Assembly (NCBI GenBank): GCA_900074725.1
Contig: LT598457.1
Span: 806,001-870,000, forward strand
Length of the DNA: 64,000 bases
Direction: 5' to 3'
Origin: Lachancea dasiensis
Taxonomy: Eukaryota; Ascomycota; Saccharomycetes; Saccharomycetales; Saccharomycetaceae
Shown: piece after piece, positions 37,513-47,351 of the stretch
Numbering within the stretch: position 1 is the stretch's first letter
How the letters are laid out: the number at the start of each line of letters is the position of its first letter
Program-made: the position numbers and the translations under genes
The notes under the pieces: model-generated
Database searches by the model: none
What the model saw: only the letters and a program-made list of their open reading frames with translations
Told to the model about the DNA's origin: nothing

Positions 37513-37836
37513 TGTTTCGGGCGACAACCGTCGAGAATTTTCCCGTGAACATTGTAATGTGTCACATCTACGCCAATACAATGTCCCTCGGTAGCACCCA
37601 AAGGGTATAAGAGGGCCAGGTGTTTCGGGCGACAACCGTCGAGCATTTTCCCGTGAACATTGTAATGTGTCACATCTACGCCAATACAATGTCCCTCGGT
37701 AGCACCCAAAGGGTATAAGAGGGCCAGGTGTTTCGGGCGACAACCGTCGAGCATTTTCCCGTGAACATTGTAATGTGTCACATCTACGCCAACACAATGT
37801 CCCTCGGTAGCACCCAAAGGGTATAAGAGGGCCAGC
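37513..37836. repeat. 108-bp tandem repeat, three near-identical copies
   Basis: Units start at 37513, 37621 and 37729. Units 1 and 2 differ at one base, units 2 and 3 at two, so the array expanded recently. Each unit ends with GGGTATAAGAGGGCC, a TATA-like box (TATAAG at 37606, 37714 and 37822), and contains a CATTGTA/TACAATG inverted pair. The last TATA-like box is 58 bp before the first ATG of the HO-like relic, so the array may be a multiplied promoter of that element. Confidence 0.9.
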
Positions 37837-37879
37837 TGTCTAGTCCACCCGCTCTAGGACAAATGTATTTAGTGTGTCC

Positions 37880-38880
37880 ATGGACATGTCAACTTTGGAC
37901 CGCGGACCCCGCATCGCGCCGGTGGGTTTGTAAGGGGGACCCAATTCGTATCTTGCCGATGGAAATAAAACGGCCGTTGAAGGTCTCAAACCAGGAGATC
38001 AGCTAATGACGTGTGATGGTGCAACTATTGAAGTTGAAGAAGTTTCGGAGAATTTTCAAGAAACCTCAAAAGCATTCAGCGTACAGTGCACATGCACACG
38101 GCCCGTGAGCGCGATCCAAAGCGCACTGAACCGTTTGGCTAATCAGCCGTGTATGTGCAATGATCCAGTTATTCTTGTTCTCAACATTTCAAGTGAAAAA
38201 AAAAGATGTAAAGAGGCAGGACAAATGCAAACGAGTGATCCTTCTTCACCAACTAGTAGACCATGTTGTGCGCGACGGCGTAACATTTAAACTGGTGAAG
38301 GCCAAGTCCAAGTCCTTCGACATACGTGTAGACGAAGCGGAAGTATCGAAACACGTTGCCGCGTGCGTGCAGTTGATCCCAGAGCAGCCACTGATTGTTT
38401 CCAGCTCGATATCAGTCCCTGGGTACCATCTGTTTCTTGTCCTGTAAGGAGCAGCTATTCGTGCGGCACCAAGAGTACGGCACGATGGGGACAAGTTCCT
38501 TGCGATCGGAGTCTACCCTGGAGAGTGTGCAACTCATGCCAAAAGTCTCATGGTCGTACGAAAGTCAGATGGTACAAGTGACAGATGCAACTTTATCATA
38601 ACGCCCCAGATGCTGAAAGATTTTGATAAACAACAAGTGGCCATGGTTTGGGGCACATTAAACAATGGTAGGACTGTAAGAGTTATCCATATCCTCACTT
38701 TAAATCTGTCACTAGTCCTAGTTAAGTGCTAGGAGAAACAGAAATATCTCTGCCGGGCCATTAGGCCTGACTCAATGAAAGGGAAAAGTCTCAACTCAGA
38801 AGAAACACCTGCCAAAGAATTGCCCTACGTCTATCTAATCAATTTGCTGGATTCATCACCCCACGGTAAGCCACCTTCTC
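37880..38880 (+). pseudogene. Decayed HO-like / WHO-type LAGLIDADG homing endonuclease gene
   Basis: This relic has no intact frame but its pieces line up in order with HO and the VMA1 intein. From the ATG at 37880 an intein-type N-terminus appears (LADGNKTAVEGLKPGDQL near 37955-38005, then MTCDGATIEVEEVSE). Next comes SFDIRVDEAEVSKHVAAC (about 38315-38370), like FDIEVRDLDYLDAQLRISSC of HO. A degenerate first LAGLIDADG-type motif, FLAIGVYPGECATHA, is near 38500, and a second, ELPYVYLINLLDSS, near 38820-38858. No C-terminal zinc-finger domain was found. Several stops and frame changes interrupt it. WHO elements, relatives of HO, are known to insert at FBA1, and this one lies just downstream. 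The motif matches were made by eye. Confidence 0.7.
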
Positions 38881-39527
38881 CGTTGTAACCCCCCTTGAGT
38901 TGTCCTATCAAACTTCGCTTCAAATTACTCCGTTACTCTAGCACCCTCATCCAAGCACCTCCGATACTCGCAGCTCGCTTCTGCTGGCCGTAACTGCGCT
39001 TATTTGCAACAACGAGCACCACCACTAAGACCAGTTTCCAAGCCACGTGACCAAGACACCAAGTTAAGATATCCCAGACAGTGGTCGGTCATCATAGATC
39101 AAACTTTCAAAAGATGCTCGACTCTCTTCATTTAACATATATTCAATCTCCATACGCAACCACCCCACATCTAAATCTACCACTATAACTATGTGTATGT
39201 TCTTTACTTGCCTGAATATTTCAGTATTGCCTCAGCAAACTAGTTCACGTTTGTAAAACATACAGGGCTAGGGGGATGTAGAGACAAGCTTTAAGGTTCA
39301 AGGAACTCATTGTGGATTTCACCAAGAAGCCAGTTCACTAACATGCTGATCGCCTGGTCCATACATTTTCCTCTATTCACCGAGTACTAAAGTACTCGGA
39401 CACACACTCGGGAAGAAAACTAAAGGTAAATTAGAAGGAAAGTTGACCAGAGACCACTCTCTTCACCTATTCGAAGGACTTTGTATTCATCCCACTTCAC
39501 TTCATAAACCACCAGCCCTTCTTTCTC
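38881..39527. other. Spacer between the relic and TOA2
   Basis: No gene seen. A CACGTG E-box lies near 39043-39048 and a perfect 20-bp inverted repeat at 39380-39399. Any further C-terminal remains of the homing gene beyond about 38890 are too weak to call. Confidence 0.5.
39380..39399. repeat. Inverted repeat upstream of TOA2
   Basis: Nine-base arms CCGAGTACT and AGTACTCGG around AA, about 130 bp before the TOA2 start. Could be a dimeric regulator site or chance. Confidence 0.7.
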
Positions 39528-39875
39528 ATGAGCACATCGGGTTTCTACGAACTGTATCGTCGGAGTACCGTGGGGGCCACTTTGGTGGATGCTCTGGATA
39601 CACTCATAAGTGATGGCAGAATTGAGGCCTCACTGGCCATGCGCGTCCTAGATACTTTTGATAGAGTCGTGGCAGAGACATTAAAGGATAAAACGCAGAG
39701 TAAACTCACTTTCAAGGGCCATTTAGATACTTATAGGTTTTGCGATGATGTTTGGACTTTTATCATTAAAAACTGTAGCGTGAAACTGGAGCAAACCGAA
39801 GACCCACAGGGAAACACGGTTATTGTGGACAAGGTTCGCATTGTAGCCTGTAATTCAAAGAAGACGGGCGAATAG
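39528..39875 (+). CDS. TOA2: TFIIA small subunit
   Basis: This 115-aa protein (122 in S. cerevisiae) is the gamma subunit of general transcription factor TFIIA, which stabilises TBP on the TATA box. It has the N-terminal four-helix part ([22 protein letters not shown]) and the C-terminal beta-barrel ([21 protein letters not shown] and VDKVRIVAC). The single start codon gives the standard N-terminus. In S. cerevisiae the order is FBA1-MPE1-TOA2-NUP120; here MPE1 is missing from between FBA1 and TOA2. Confidence 0.96.
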   Translation: MSTSGFYELYRRSTVGATLVDALDTLISDGRIEASLAMRVLDTFDRVVAETLKDKTQSKLTFKGHLDTYRFCDDVWTFIIKNCSVKLEQTEDPQGNTVIVDKVRIVACNSKKTGE

Positions 39876-40025
39876 GGAGGCTCTTTTACAAAAAATGTAT
39901 ATTCGGCAAAATAATAATGACAAGTTAATAATATAAAATGGTTGATTTCGAAAGTTTATGTAGTTTCCTGAAACTAGCAATTGCCACAGGACAGACACGC
40001 AGACACACACACGCATCGCGCTTCT

Positions 40026-41111
40026 ATGTCATCCATACGGGATAAATTTAACCAGTTAGTTGACCAGCTTGGTACGCAGATTGGCTCCACTAGCTTAAGG
40101 CAAGACTCTCATGCTTTCCAAGAGCTTCTCACCCAAAATATCGCTCAACTTTTAGAATTGAAAACCACAGTTTATTCGAAGCTGGCATTGTTTAGTGACA
40201 ATGAAGGTTTTGAAGATCTCAGTACCACATCGATGCCTTTATTAGCTATTGATTACCATTTGGCATGGCTGGTCTCCAAGAAGCAAGCGATTCAATTGGG
40301 ATCCACAAAGGATAGAAATATCGTCAAAATCAAATTTTTACGCAAATCGGTACAGCTGTACATGCAGTATCTAGTATCACTACAAAACTATGGGATATTG
40401 AGTAGTGAATATGCTAAAAAGTTAGATCGAATGGAAAACGTTTATGAACCTAAGTTAGAGGACTTATATTCCCAACCCAGCAGTTCCAAGGACTTAAGAA
40501 CTGCTCAATTAAAAAGGCAACAAAAAATCGAAATATTTCAAGCAAGCAAACAGGTTGAAGCTCAAATAACGACACTGGAACAGCGATTACGCCATGATGA
40601 TACCAACGATGAAATCTTGAGAGATTTGCAGAAAAATCAACTGCAACAAATAGCTTATAAAGCGGTCAATGAAACGGAACAAATACTTTACGAGACAGAG
40701 CTGCTTTCAAATTTTGTGGAAGAGCCATCACCTCTTCTCCAAAACAAGGATGAGAATAACGATACAAAAGCAGATCCACTGGCTTACACAGAAAAGCTGG
40801 AAGCCCTCAATACTCCCTTAATGTCCAAGACAGGTAAAGTGCTCCGAAATTTCACACTTGTAGATAAAAAGACTCAACTAAAGCAAAAAGTTTTTGGATA
40901 CGGACAATATGGCCCGACCATGTCTGTAGAGGAATTTTTGGAAAAAGAATTTGAAGAGGGCCGTGTACTTGAAGGAGGAGAAGAGACAGCTCTAGAGCCA
41001 GATGAAGACAACGTAGATTGGCAAGATCAAGAGACTTATAAGGCCAGGGAGTGGGATGAGTTCAAGGAGGCCAATGCAAAGGGCAGCGGGAATACTATAA
41101 ACCGGGGCTAA
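40026..41111 (+). CDS. TAP42: Tap42, TOR-pathway regulator of PP2A-type phosphatases
   Basis: Tap42 (alpha4 family) binds the catalytic subunits of PP2A and Sit4 and transmits TORC1 signals. The open frame starts at 39981, but the Met of MSSIRDKFNQLV at 40026 fits the family start, giving 361 aa (366 in S. cerevisiae). The helical, TPR-like N-terminal domain has SLRQDSHAFQELL and the phosphatase-binding stretch around KIKFLRKSVQLYMQYL. The C-terminus has FGYGQYGPTMSVEEFLEKEFEEG and an acidic tail with REWDEFKE. It lies between TOA2 (YKL058W) and NUP120 (YKL057C) although its own number is YMR028W, direct evidence of interleaved ancestral order. Confidence 0.94.
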   Translation: MSSIRDKFNQLVDQLGTQIGSTSLRQDSHAFQELLTQNIAQLLELKTTVYSKLALFSDNEGFEDLSTTSMPLLAIDYHLAWLVSKKQAIQLGSTKDRNIVKIKFLRKSVQLYMQYLVSLQNYGILSSEYAKKLDRMENVYEPKLEDLYSQPSSSKDLRTAQLKRQQKIEIFQASKQVEAQITTLEQRLRHDDTNDEILRDLQKNQLQQIAYKAVNETEQILYETELLSNFVEEPSPLLQNKDENNDTKADPLAYTEKLEALNTPLMSKTGKVLRNFTLVDKKTQLKQKVFGYGQYGPTMSVEEFLEKEFEEGRVLEGGEETALEPDEDNVDWQDQETYKAREWDEFKEANAKGSGNTINRG

Positions 41112-41214
41112 GGTAGAAAGGTTTAGTTTTGTTTCAATTTGATGCTTTGTTTCTTCCCTTTTTTTGGGTCTTGGTTGGCTCGGCAGTCCATTACTTTATA
41201 CAGATTTATTACAT

Positions 41215-44200
41215 TTATTGAGCTTCTAGAACGGCGAGTTCTGCCTTCAGATCTTTTAATGTCACTGGGCGACCATTTGTAAGAATCCAATGATCGTTTT
41301 CATGTGAGAATGAACTCAAAATGTTTATGATGATATAGTAACACCGCTTTCTCTTGTTAAGGTCCCCACTTTTTTGGAGATAATCATAGAGTATCTCGGC
41401 AGCGGCTCGATCTTGACCATTCATTAATCTGAAAGAATAGACTCTTTTATAAGTATCCCAGTCTTTGTTGTCTACTTCGCCACATAGTATTGTATCCAAT
41501 ATACTATAATCCTGCGAGGGCAAATATAAGCCATCTGCATTGCAGCAAAGCTTCAATACAATGGAGAAAAAAGCATCCCGATGTTGAAGATTCAAAAGCA
41601 ACCTACGGTAATAAGAAGCTTTAACGTCTTGTGAGATTATCTCGGGGCTGCAACTAAGCACCTCTAAAATTTCTTCATAATTTGAGAAAACCATAAGAAT
41701 TTCCAAATATTGTAATAGTTGCGCATTCCTGAAAACAAGAGTTTCTTCGATGTCTCCATATTCGGTAGATAGCTTTATTGATTTCTTGGCACAAAGTAGA
41801 GCATATTCAAAGCTTTTAACAACAGAGAATAACTTTGCAAGATTATAGTAGTAAGCCGAATGCTTATTAGGCAATTTGAATGAGCCAATGACGTCACACC
41901 ATAAATGTCCATCTTTTTGAAGAGGCATATACAGCCTATCGGGCAATTCTTGAAGTAGTACATCTGGGTAAGAATGCTTCTGAAGAAACTCAAAAGCCCT
42001 ATCGTATTTTCCACACATAAAGTATGACAACCCCAACATAAATTCATGAGCTACATTGGAATGAATTGAAAACTTTTGTTGAACTGTCGTTAAATACAAT
42101 TCACAGGACTTAGCGCTTTTGGCGCCTGAGGTGACAAAAGTGTCAAATGCTTCGATGAAGAGTGGATTTGGTGACACAGCCATCTTATAAACCTCTTTTA
42201 GGATTACCGCCAGAGTTGATGACCACTCAGCAGATGTGCTGATTTTAGTTCCTTTGCCAAATTTGCTCGTTCTCGAGAAAGTTTGAGAAGCTAGAAGATC
42301 TTTGTCCAATCGGTATAGATGGATCCACAAACTTTGCTTATAATGAAGAGCAAGAAGCGTATTTATCTGTCGCAAAAATGCAGAACAATCGAAATCCATG
42401 AATGCAAATATCAGTAAAATGTTTATGACAAAATTGTTTTGAATCAATATCGCTTGATGGGTACTTTCCATAACGGCCGCATTTAATAGACTGTTGGGGT
42501 AGATAGCATCAATTAGTGGACGTTCCAGGTCAACCATTTCTGTTGTCTGCTCCAGAAAAGTATCCAGTATGGCAATGACATCAAATTGGTTCAAGTCCTC
42601 ATAAAGCTTCTTTAAATTCGCCAGATGAGTATGCCCATTCAAGTGAGTAGAGTAGATTTCTGTAAACTTTTCTTTGATAGGTATTTCAGTTGGAAAACAC
42701 GTTGAAACGGCTTCCACCAGAGACCGAGAAATATCTGCAAGAATACTAGGCGAGATAGTATCCGCAAAGCCGTCAATTGTTCGCAGAAACATCTTCAAAT
42801 CATTACCGGAGCTCGAATCTATTCCCTTATTGTAAAAACTGCTTTCGAGTAGTGAATGAGGTTTGTAAAAGGAGTGAGAATATAATGAGAGAGAATTCAC
42901 CAACAACAGCCCATCCTGGTACATAGTAAGAGAGGATGGCTCCTCGTTACGTTTTTTGAGATCTTTGAGTATGGACTGAAGATTCAAAAGATATTCCTGA
43001 CTATACGGAGAGTCGGGAGACATCAGCACTCCACTGTCACTCAAGATCCTTTGAGCAACTTTAAATAGACTTGGAGTATAATGAGCTTTCAAATTCATGA
43101 CGGCTTGATTAGTATCGCCATTAGTCAAAAGATTGAAATCTGACCGTAAATCCACTAACGATTGATTGGTGGCTTCAATCCATTCATGCTTTTGAAGCGC
43201 ATCATCCAGGAAAACCAGAAGTTGTAATTTTACAACGCGATTACTTCTCCAAAGTACCACGAGGTCCAGGAAACTGTTAGAATCACATACCCCCATAGGC
43301 TTGGTCAACTTCATATCAACCAATGACCAAATAGATGAGGATGACAGATTACTGCGGTATGTGGAGCCCGCTTTCAATACGAGGTCACCTCTGGTATCGA
43401 GCCTCAAATCCCACATTTGAAAAATTCCGTTTTCAAAGGGCAAAAAAATCACCAACATGTCATCATGTAATGATAGAAATTGACCCATCGTTTCATAAAC
43501 TCTCTTTGCATGCTTCTCATCGACAGCCAAATGTTTTTCGAACATTACAGCTTGCTTCTCTAGATCCCAAATTTTCAGTCTGCAGCCCTGTGTTAAGGTA
43601 ATCAGAAAGCGATCACGGTACAAAGCGCAGCTAACCACAATATGGTTCTCTACTGCATTCCTCCTAGAAAAAAGAATCTTGCCCAGTCCTTGGAGATAGC
43701 TATTGTCGTTGAACAGAGCCGGAGTCACATCTGACTCTCCACTTTCATTTTCTATTTTGCTGAGTCCTACCAGACCTCCGTCCTCCAAAAAAGCGACTGT
43801 GAAAATCTCGGACACTGAGTAGATATAGTGTGGCCGTCTAATGGTAAAATCATATGGGTTTAACACTTTAAACCAGTTTTCGGGTATCTCAGTGATCATA
43901 TCCATCACACAGTTCACAGGAATTGTAAGAAGCAGGTACAATCCGTCATTAAGAATGAGCTCCATGACCAGACTCCCCTTTATCTCTCGAATCGTGAAAG
44001 TGTGATGTGAATTTAACATAGGCGACGGCAGGTGTATATTAAGAGTTCTTCCGGCAACCGCATTACCTAGAGAATACAGAGATAGCACCGAATATCCTGC
44101 CAAAAAATGAAAGCACACATAGTCCTCGCTGATCAACCTCAAGGTGTTCGAGTAATCGCTGCTTTGGTCCTTAACCTTGTTGGGCTTGGTGTCTGAGTTT

Positions 44201-44295
44201 AGAAAAAGATCCACACCCTTATGGTCTTGCCATGTTTTTTTGAAGCCTTGAAGATTAACATCAATCTTCGAGAGTCTCGTTCCGGCAAGTCCCAT
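41215..44295 (-). CDS. NUP120: Nup120, nuclear pore Y-complex nucleoporin
   Basis: This 1026-aa scaffold nucleoporin (1037 in S. cerevisiae) is in the Nup84 Y-complex. The N-terminal half is a beta-propeller, with NPYDFTIRRPHYIYSVSEIF and VAFLEDGGLVGLSK well kept; the C-terminal half is alpha-solenoid. The end, KRKCYYIIINILSSF followed by VTLKDLKAELAVLE, aligns with the family C-terminus. Neighbours TOA2 upstream and TMA19 downstream (with FAR8 between) follow the YKL block. Confidence 0.94.
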   Translation of the reverse strand: MGLAGTRLSKIDVNLQGFKKTWQDHKGVDLFLNSDTKPNKVKDQSSDYSNTLRLISEDYVCFHFLAGYSVLSLYSLGNAVAGRTLNIHLPSPMLNSHHTFTIREIKGSLVMELILNDGLYLLLTIPVNCVMDMITEIPENWFKVLNPYDFTIRRPHYIYSVSEIFTVAFLEDGGLVGLSKIENESGESDVTPALFNDNSYLQGLGKILFSRRNAVENHIVVSCALYRDRFLITLTQGCRLKIWDLEKQAVMFEKHLAVDEKHAKRVYETMGQFLSLHDDMLVIFLPFENGIFQMWDLRLDTRGDLVLKAGSTYRSNLSSSSIWSLVDMKLTKPMGVCDSNSFLDLVVLWRSNRVVKLQLLVFLDDALQKHEWIEATNQSLVDLRSDFNLLTNGDTNQAVMNLKAHYTPSLFKVAQRILSDSGVLMSPDSPYSQEYLLNLQSILKDLKKRNEEPSSLTMYQDGLLLVNSLSLYSHSFYKPHSLLESSFYNKGIDSSSGNDLKMFLRTIDGFADTISPSILADISRSLVEAVSTCFPTEIPIKEKFTEIYSTHLNGHTHLANLKKLYEDLNQFDVIAILDTFLEQTTEMVDLERPLIDAIYPNSLLNAAVMESTHQAILIQNNFVINILLIFAFMDFDCSAFLRQINTLLALHYKQSLWIHLYRLDKDLLASQTFSRTSKFGKGTKISTSAEWSSTLAVILKEVYKMAVSPNPLFIEAFDTFVTSGAKSAKSCELYLTTVQQKFSIHSNVAHEFMLGLSYFMCGKYDRAFEFLQKHSYPDVLLQELPDRLYMPLQKDGHLWCDVIGSFKLPNKHSAYYYNLAKLFSVVKSFEYALLCAKKSIKLSTEYGDIEETLVFRNAQLLQYLEILMVFSNYEEILEVLSCSPEIISQDVKASYYRRLLLNLQHRDAFFSIVLKLCCNADGLYLPSQDYSILDTILCGEVDNKDWDTYKRVYSFRLMNGQDRAAAEILYDYLQKSGDLNKRKRCYYIIINILSSFSHENDHWILTNGRPVTLKDLKAELAVLEAQ

Positions 44296-44822
44296 CTTTC
44301 GGGCTCGTACTCAGTAGCGACGATACCTATGTTTGGGAGATGTTTGGATATTCAAACAGAGACTGCTAGATGTTCGATGGTAATTTCCTCGTAGTAGACG
44401 ACAGTTATGGTGCATTTTGTACGTTGAGTTACCAGTACGGCAAACCTATCATAGCATTAATGCCCTCACAGACGTTTCCTCTTACAACCGGGGATTTAAC
44501 GATTCGAACACTTACTTAGTCATGAATAATTTACACTATTCATATAACTTAAGAATCAAATTACCATCATATGCCGTCAATAAGCTCGGCGGCTATTTGC
44601 TTTAGCCTCTTAATTAATACATATGTTTGTGCTACAGCGCCCCACACCCCACGTCGGGTATTTTCCTTCCAGTTTGGGACTTTCCTGGCAAATCACAAGA
44701 GAGGTTCCTTCTGTGCTGTAGCTAGAGGTATGAGTAGCTACCTTTGGGAATTACGTAACAACAAAATTTCGTAAATGCATATAACTGAACATAGAAGTGG
44801 CCAAGATCATTACCCGAGCTAC
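44296..44822. other. Spacer NUP120-FAR8
   Basis: About 530 bp between the NUP120 start and the FAR8 end. A GATTCGAAC string near 44509 resembles a reverse-strand tRNA B-box but no cloverleaf can be drawn around it. Nothing else seen. Confidence 0.5.
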
Positions 44823-46571
44823 CTAAACACATTCTGGAACAAGTTCTAATCTTATCATGCCATCATCACCTCCTGAGATAACGACAGCTGTGGAGTCGAT
44901 TTCAGCAACATCGATGATAACCCCCTTGTGAGCGCTTTGTCGCAATTCCCCCAAAGTCTCATCCGCCATTTGTTCATCCAGCTTGGGATGCTTGGAGATG
45001 CTCTCCTTCTCATACTCCGTCTCGTCGTCGTAGTGATTGTAGGATTTCAAAACTGTCTCAAAACTTTTCAAATTTCTCACCTCCACTGACCCATCATCGA
45101 ATGCAAGTATCACGTAATCCTTACGTGAGTTGAATATCAGACTTGTGGGAACCATATCCAAACGCTTCGAAAATATCAGTTGTTTGCGGTCAAAAGAATA
45201 GACGGCCACAAAGTTTGCTAATTGTATCATTAATTTTGACGTTTGCTTATTGAGAAGAAGTTTTCGACCCGTACCATCTACCTGTTCAGTTGACTCCTTT
45301 GTCTTATCCAATTCTCCTTGCAAACGAACCTTTTGTAACCGTTCTCCTTGGAAAGTGTAGATGACAATTTCGTAAGGTTCTCGCTTGAAAACTATTAGTG
45401 ATTTTTCCGTCATACCCAGTATCGAGTCGAGTATGCGGGCAGGGTCTGCAATAGAATACTTTTCTCCAATTTTAATCGACTTGGAATCTATGAGAACTTC
45501 CCAAATGTGAATGGTATCATTGCTGGTCATTATCAACCAAGAGTTTTTTAAATCGACACTTTGAATACTGGAGAAGTTCACATCTGAGTTTTCGTCAAAT
45601 AAATCCAAGGCCAAGCAGGGCGTGCTTTCAGATACTCTCCAAACTTTCAGGCCAAAGTTATCAACTGTGAGAAATCTCTGATTATCAAGCCAAAACAAGC
45701 CCAACACGATCGGCGCTAGGCCGTGAAAGCTCTTCGTGAGTTTTTCGTTGCAGTTGAGGTTGGGTTCTATCATCCAATGCTTCATTAAACCATCTCGTGC
45801 ATATGAGAGCATATTATACTGGGAAATGACTAGCTTCTCAATGCCGGCAAGATGATATCTGAGGCGTTTACAACGAAGTACCGTATCTGGTGTTGGTTTG
45901 CCCGGTGCAGACGTAAATAGCGAAGATGCTCTATTTCTACGCGTAGGGGCCTCTTCAGGAATTATAGTGTTGGCGTCCGAGCCGTACCCAGAATCTGCCT
46001 CAAATGGGACGCTCACATCACCTTCAATGGGCCTCGATTGCGAAGCAGGATCAGGAGTAAAAGAGGATACGGTAGCTTGTCGCATTTGCTTTTCCTGCGG
46101 CTGCTTAGGCTGATCCGTTTGTGTCACATGCTGTAACGTCTCCTGCGTTGCCTGTTTTCCCGTAGGCTGAGATTTGGTGTTCAAATTCAAAGCAGCTAGT
46201 TGATGAACAGCATCCTTGGTGTCGCGAAGGCCCTGAAGCTGTTCGGTAACGTGGGGGCTTCGCAAAAGATACACTATTTCCTTTACATTTTCCTGCACTG
46301 CAAGTTTTGATTTTAACAACAATGGTTCTTGGATCGATGAATCGCTAGATTTGAAATCTTTAGCGTTTTCAGAATCTCTTAATTTAGCAAGCTCATATCT
46401 TAACGTCCTATTCTCCCCTTCCAATTGCGCAATTCGCGTTTTCATCTCACTTCTCTCCAGTTCCCACCCTATGCGATCCCGTTCATTTCGCGTGAACTCT
46501 GTTTGCAAATAATGCATCACCCCCGGCAGCGTATATATAGCGGACGCTGGTGGTGTGCCCATTTTGATCAA
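44823..46571 (-). CDS. FAR8: Far8, striatin-like subunit of the Far/STRIPAK complex
   Basis: This 582-aa protein (523 in S. cerevisiae) is the striatin homologue of the Far3-7-8-9-10-11 complex, which acts with PP2A in pheromone arrest and TORC2 signalling. The N-terminus has the striatin signature [20 protein letters not shown] and a coiled coil ([20 protein letters not shown]). A disordered, Gln/Thr-rich linker spans about residues 120-230. The C-terminal half has degenerate WD40 repeats, for example [19 protein letters not shown] and [13 protein letters not shown]. The start may be the second Met (MGTPPAS, residue 4). Matches YMR029C by synteny. Confidence 0.88.
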   Translation of the reverse strand: MIKMGTPPASAIYTLPGVMHYLQTEFTRNERDRIGWELERSEMKTRIAQLEGENRTLRYELAKLRDSENAKDFKSSDSSIQEPLLLKSKLAVQENVKEIVYLLRSPHVTEQLQGLRDTKDAVHQLAALNLNTKSQPTGKQATQETLQHVTQTDQPKQPQEKQMRQATVSSFTPDPASQSRPIEGDVSVPFEADSGYGSDANTIIPEEAPTRRNRASSLFTSAPGKPTPDTVLRCKRLRYHLAGIEKLVISQYNMLSYARDGLMKHWMIEPNLNCNEKLTKSFHGLAPIVLGLFWLDNQRFLTVDNFGLKVWRVSESTPCLALDLFDENSDVNFSSIQSVDLKNSWLIMTSNDTIHIWEVLIDSKSIKIGEKYSIADPARILDSILGMTEKSLIVFKREPYEIVIYTFQGERLQKVRLQGELDKTKESTEQVDGTGRKLLLNKQTSKLMIQLANFVAVYSFDRKQLIFSKRLDMVPTSLIFNSRKDYVILAFDDGSVEVRNLKSFETVLKSYNHYDDETEYEKESISKHPKLDEQMADETLGELRQSAHKGVIIDVAEIDSTAVVISGGDDGMIRLELVPECV

Positions 46572-47351
46572 TCAGTGTAAATTTAGAGGTAAAGTTTACG
46601 CTCTTACCTTCGCAGCAGGTTGACATTTTGGCCAGATTTCTACTATATATTAATCATAACCTAAAGCTCTCTACTTTGTGCACTATTGACGACAAACTCT
46701 GAGGCATGGAGAGTGCTAAGATGTTGGTTCTAACCGGACCACTAGATATGCCCAAAAACAGATGAGGCCAGAGAAAATAGTGGAGATACACAAATACAGC
46801 ACTTACCTCGAATAGCCTACGTTATTATGAGGACTTTTCGAAAATTTATGGTGTTTTAACGGGACTGACTTTGATATGCAGAGTTGTGTCAAGAAATTAG
46901 CAGAAAAAGATAGAGGCAGAGAAGAAGCCGACAGCTGCAGACTTCTTCTAGTTGTGGTTAAGCTACCTAATTTTCTCTTTCTGAGTGTGACCCTCATCTG
47001 ATCACTATCACACGACAGTGGCATGCGTGCCACATTTGGAGACCCAGTGTTCTAACCAAGGACCTCCGCCCACGGCCCTGGGAGAGAACGGCTACCCTGA
47101 CGCAATGCAAGCGTCTCCATATTCTCAAAATGTTCACGATGTTAGTAATATTATTATAATTATAAGTATAAATTCAGCTGCATCCCACATCTGATGCTAC
47201 TAATCAAATGCTCCTGGCCTGGATAACGACGCGAGATGGAAGCGAAACCTCAAAAGGGCACGCCTTTCAGACACCCTTTTATATTTGTAGCGGTCTCAGA
47301 TGCGATTCTCGAAATCCAAAACCACAGGACCGCGGAACCGTCGTGTGCGCC
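46572..47351. other. Spacer FAR8-TMA19
   Basis: About 780 bp, with the FAR8 promoter on the left side and the TMA19 3' end on the right. A 76-codon reverse frame at 46803-47033 has no recognisable product. RSF1, which follows FAR8 in S. cerevisiae, was not found here. Confidence 0.5.

Noticed and set aside
37335-37610. 91-codon forward frame after FBA1, considered as a second homing-gene remnant
   Set aside because: No convincing HO, intein or zinc-finger motif; half of it is repeat unit 1.
37377-37817. 146-codon reverse frame with a 36-residue threefold repeat
   Set aside because: The 108-bp DNA unit is a multiple of three, so any frame open through one unit stays open through all three; no codon bias or domain.
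44500-44600. Possible reverse-strand tRNA, from a B-box-like GTTCGAATC
   Set aside because: No A-box, acceptor stem or anticodon arm can be paired around it.
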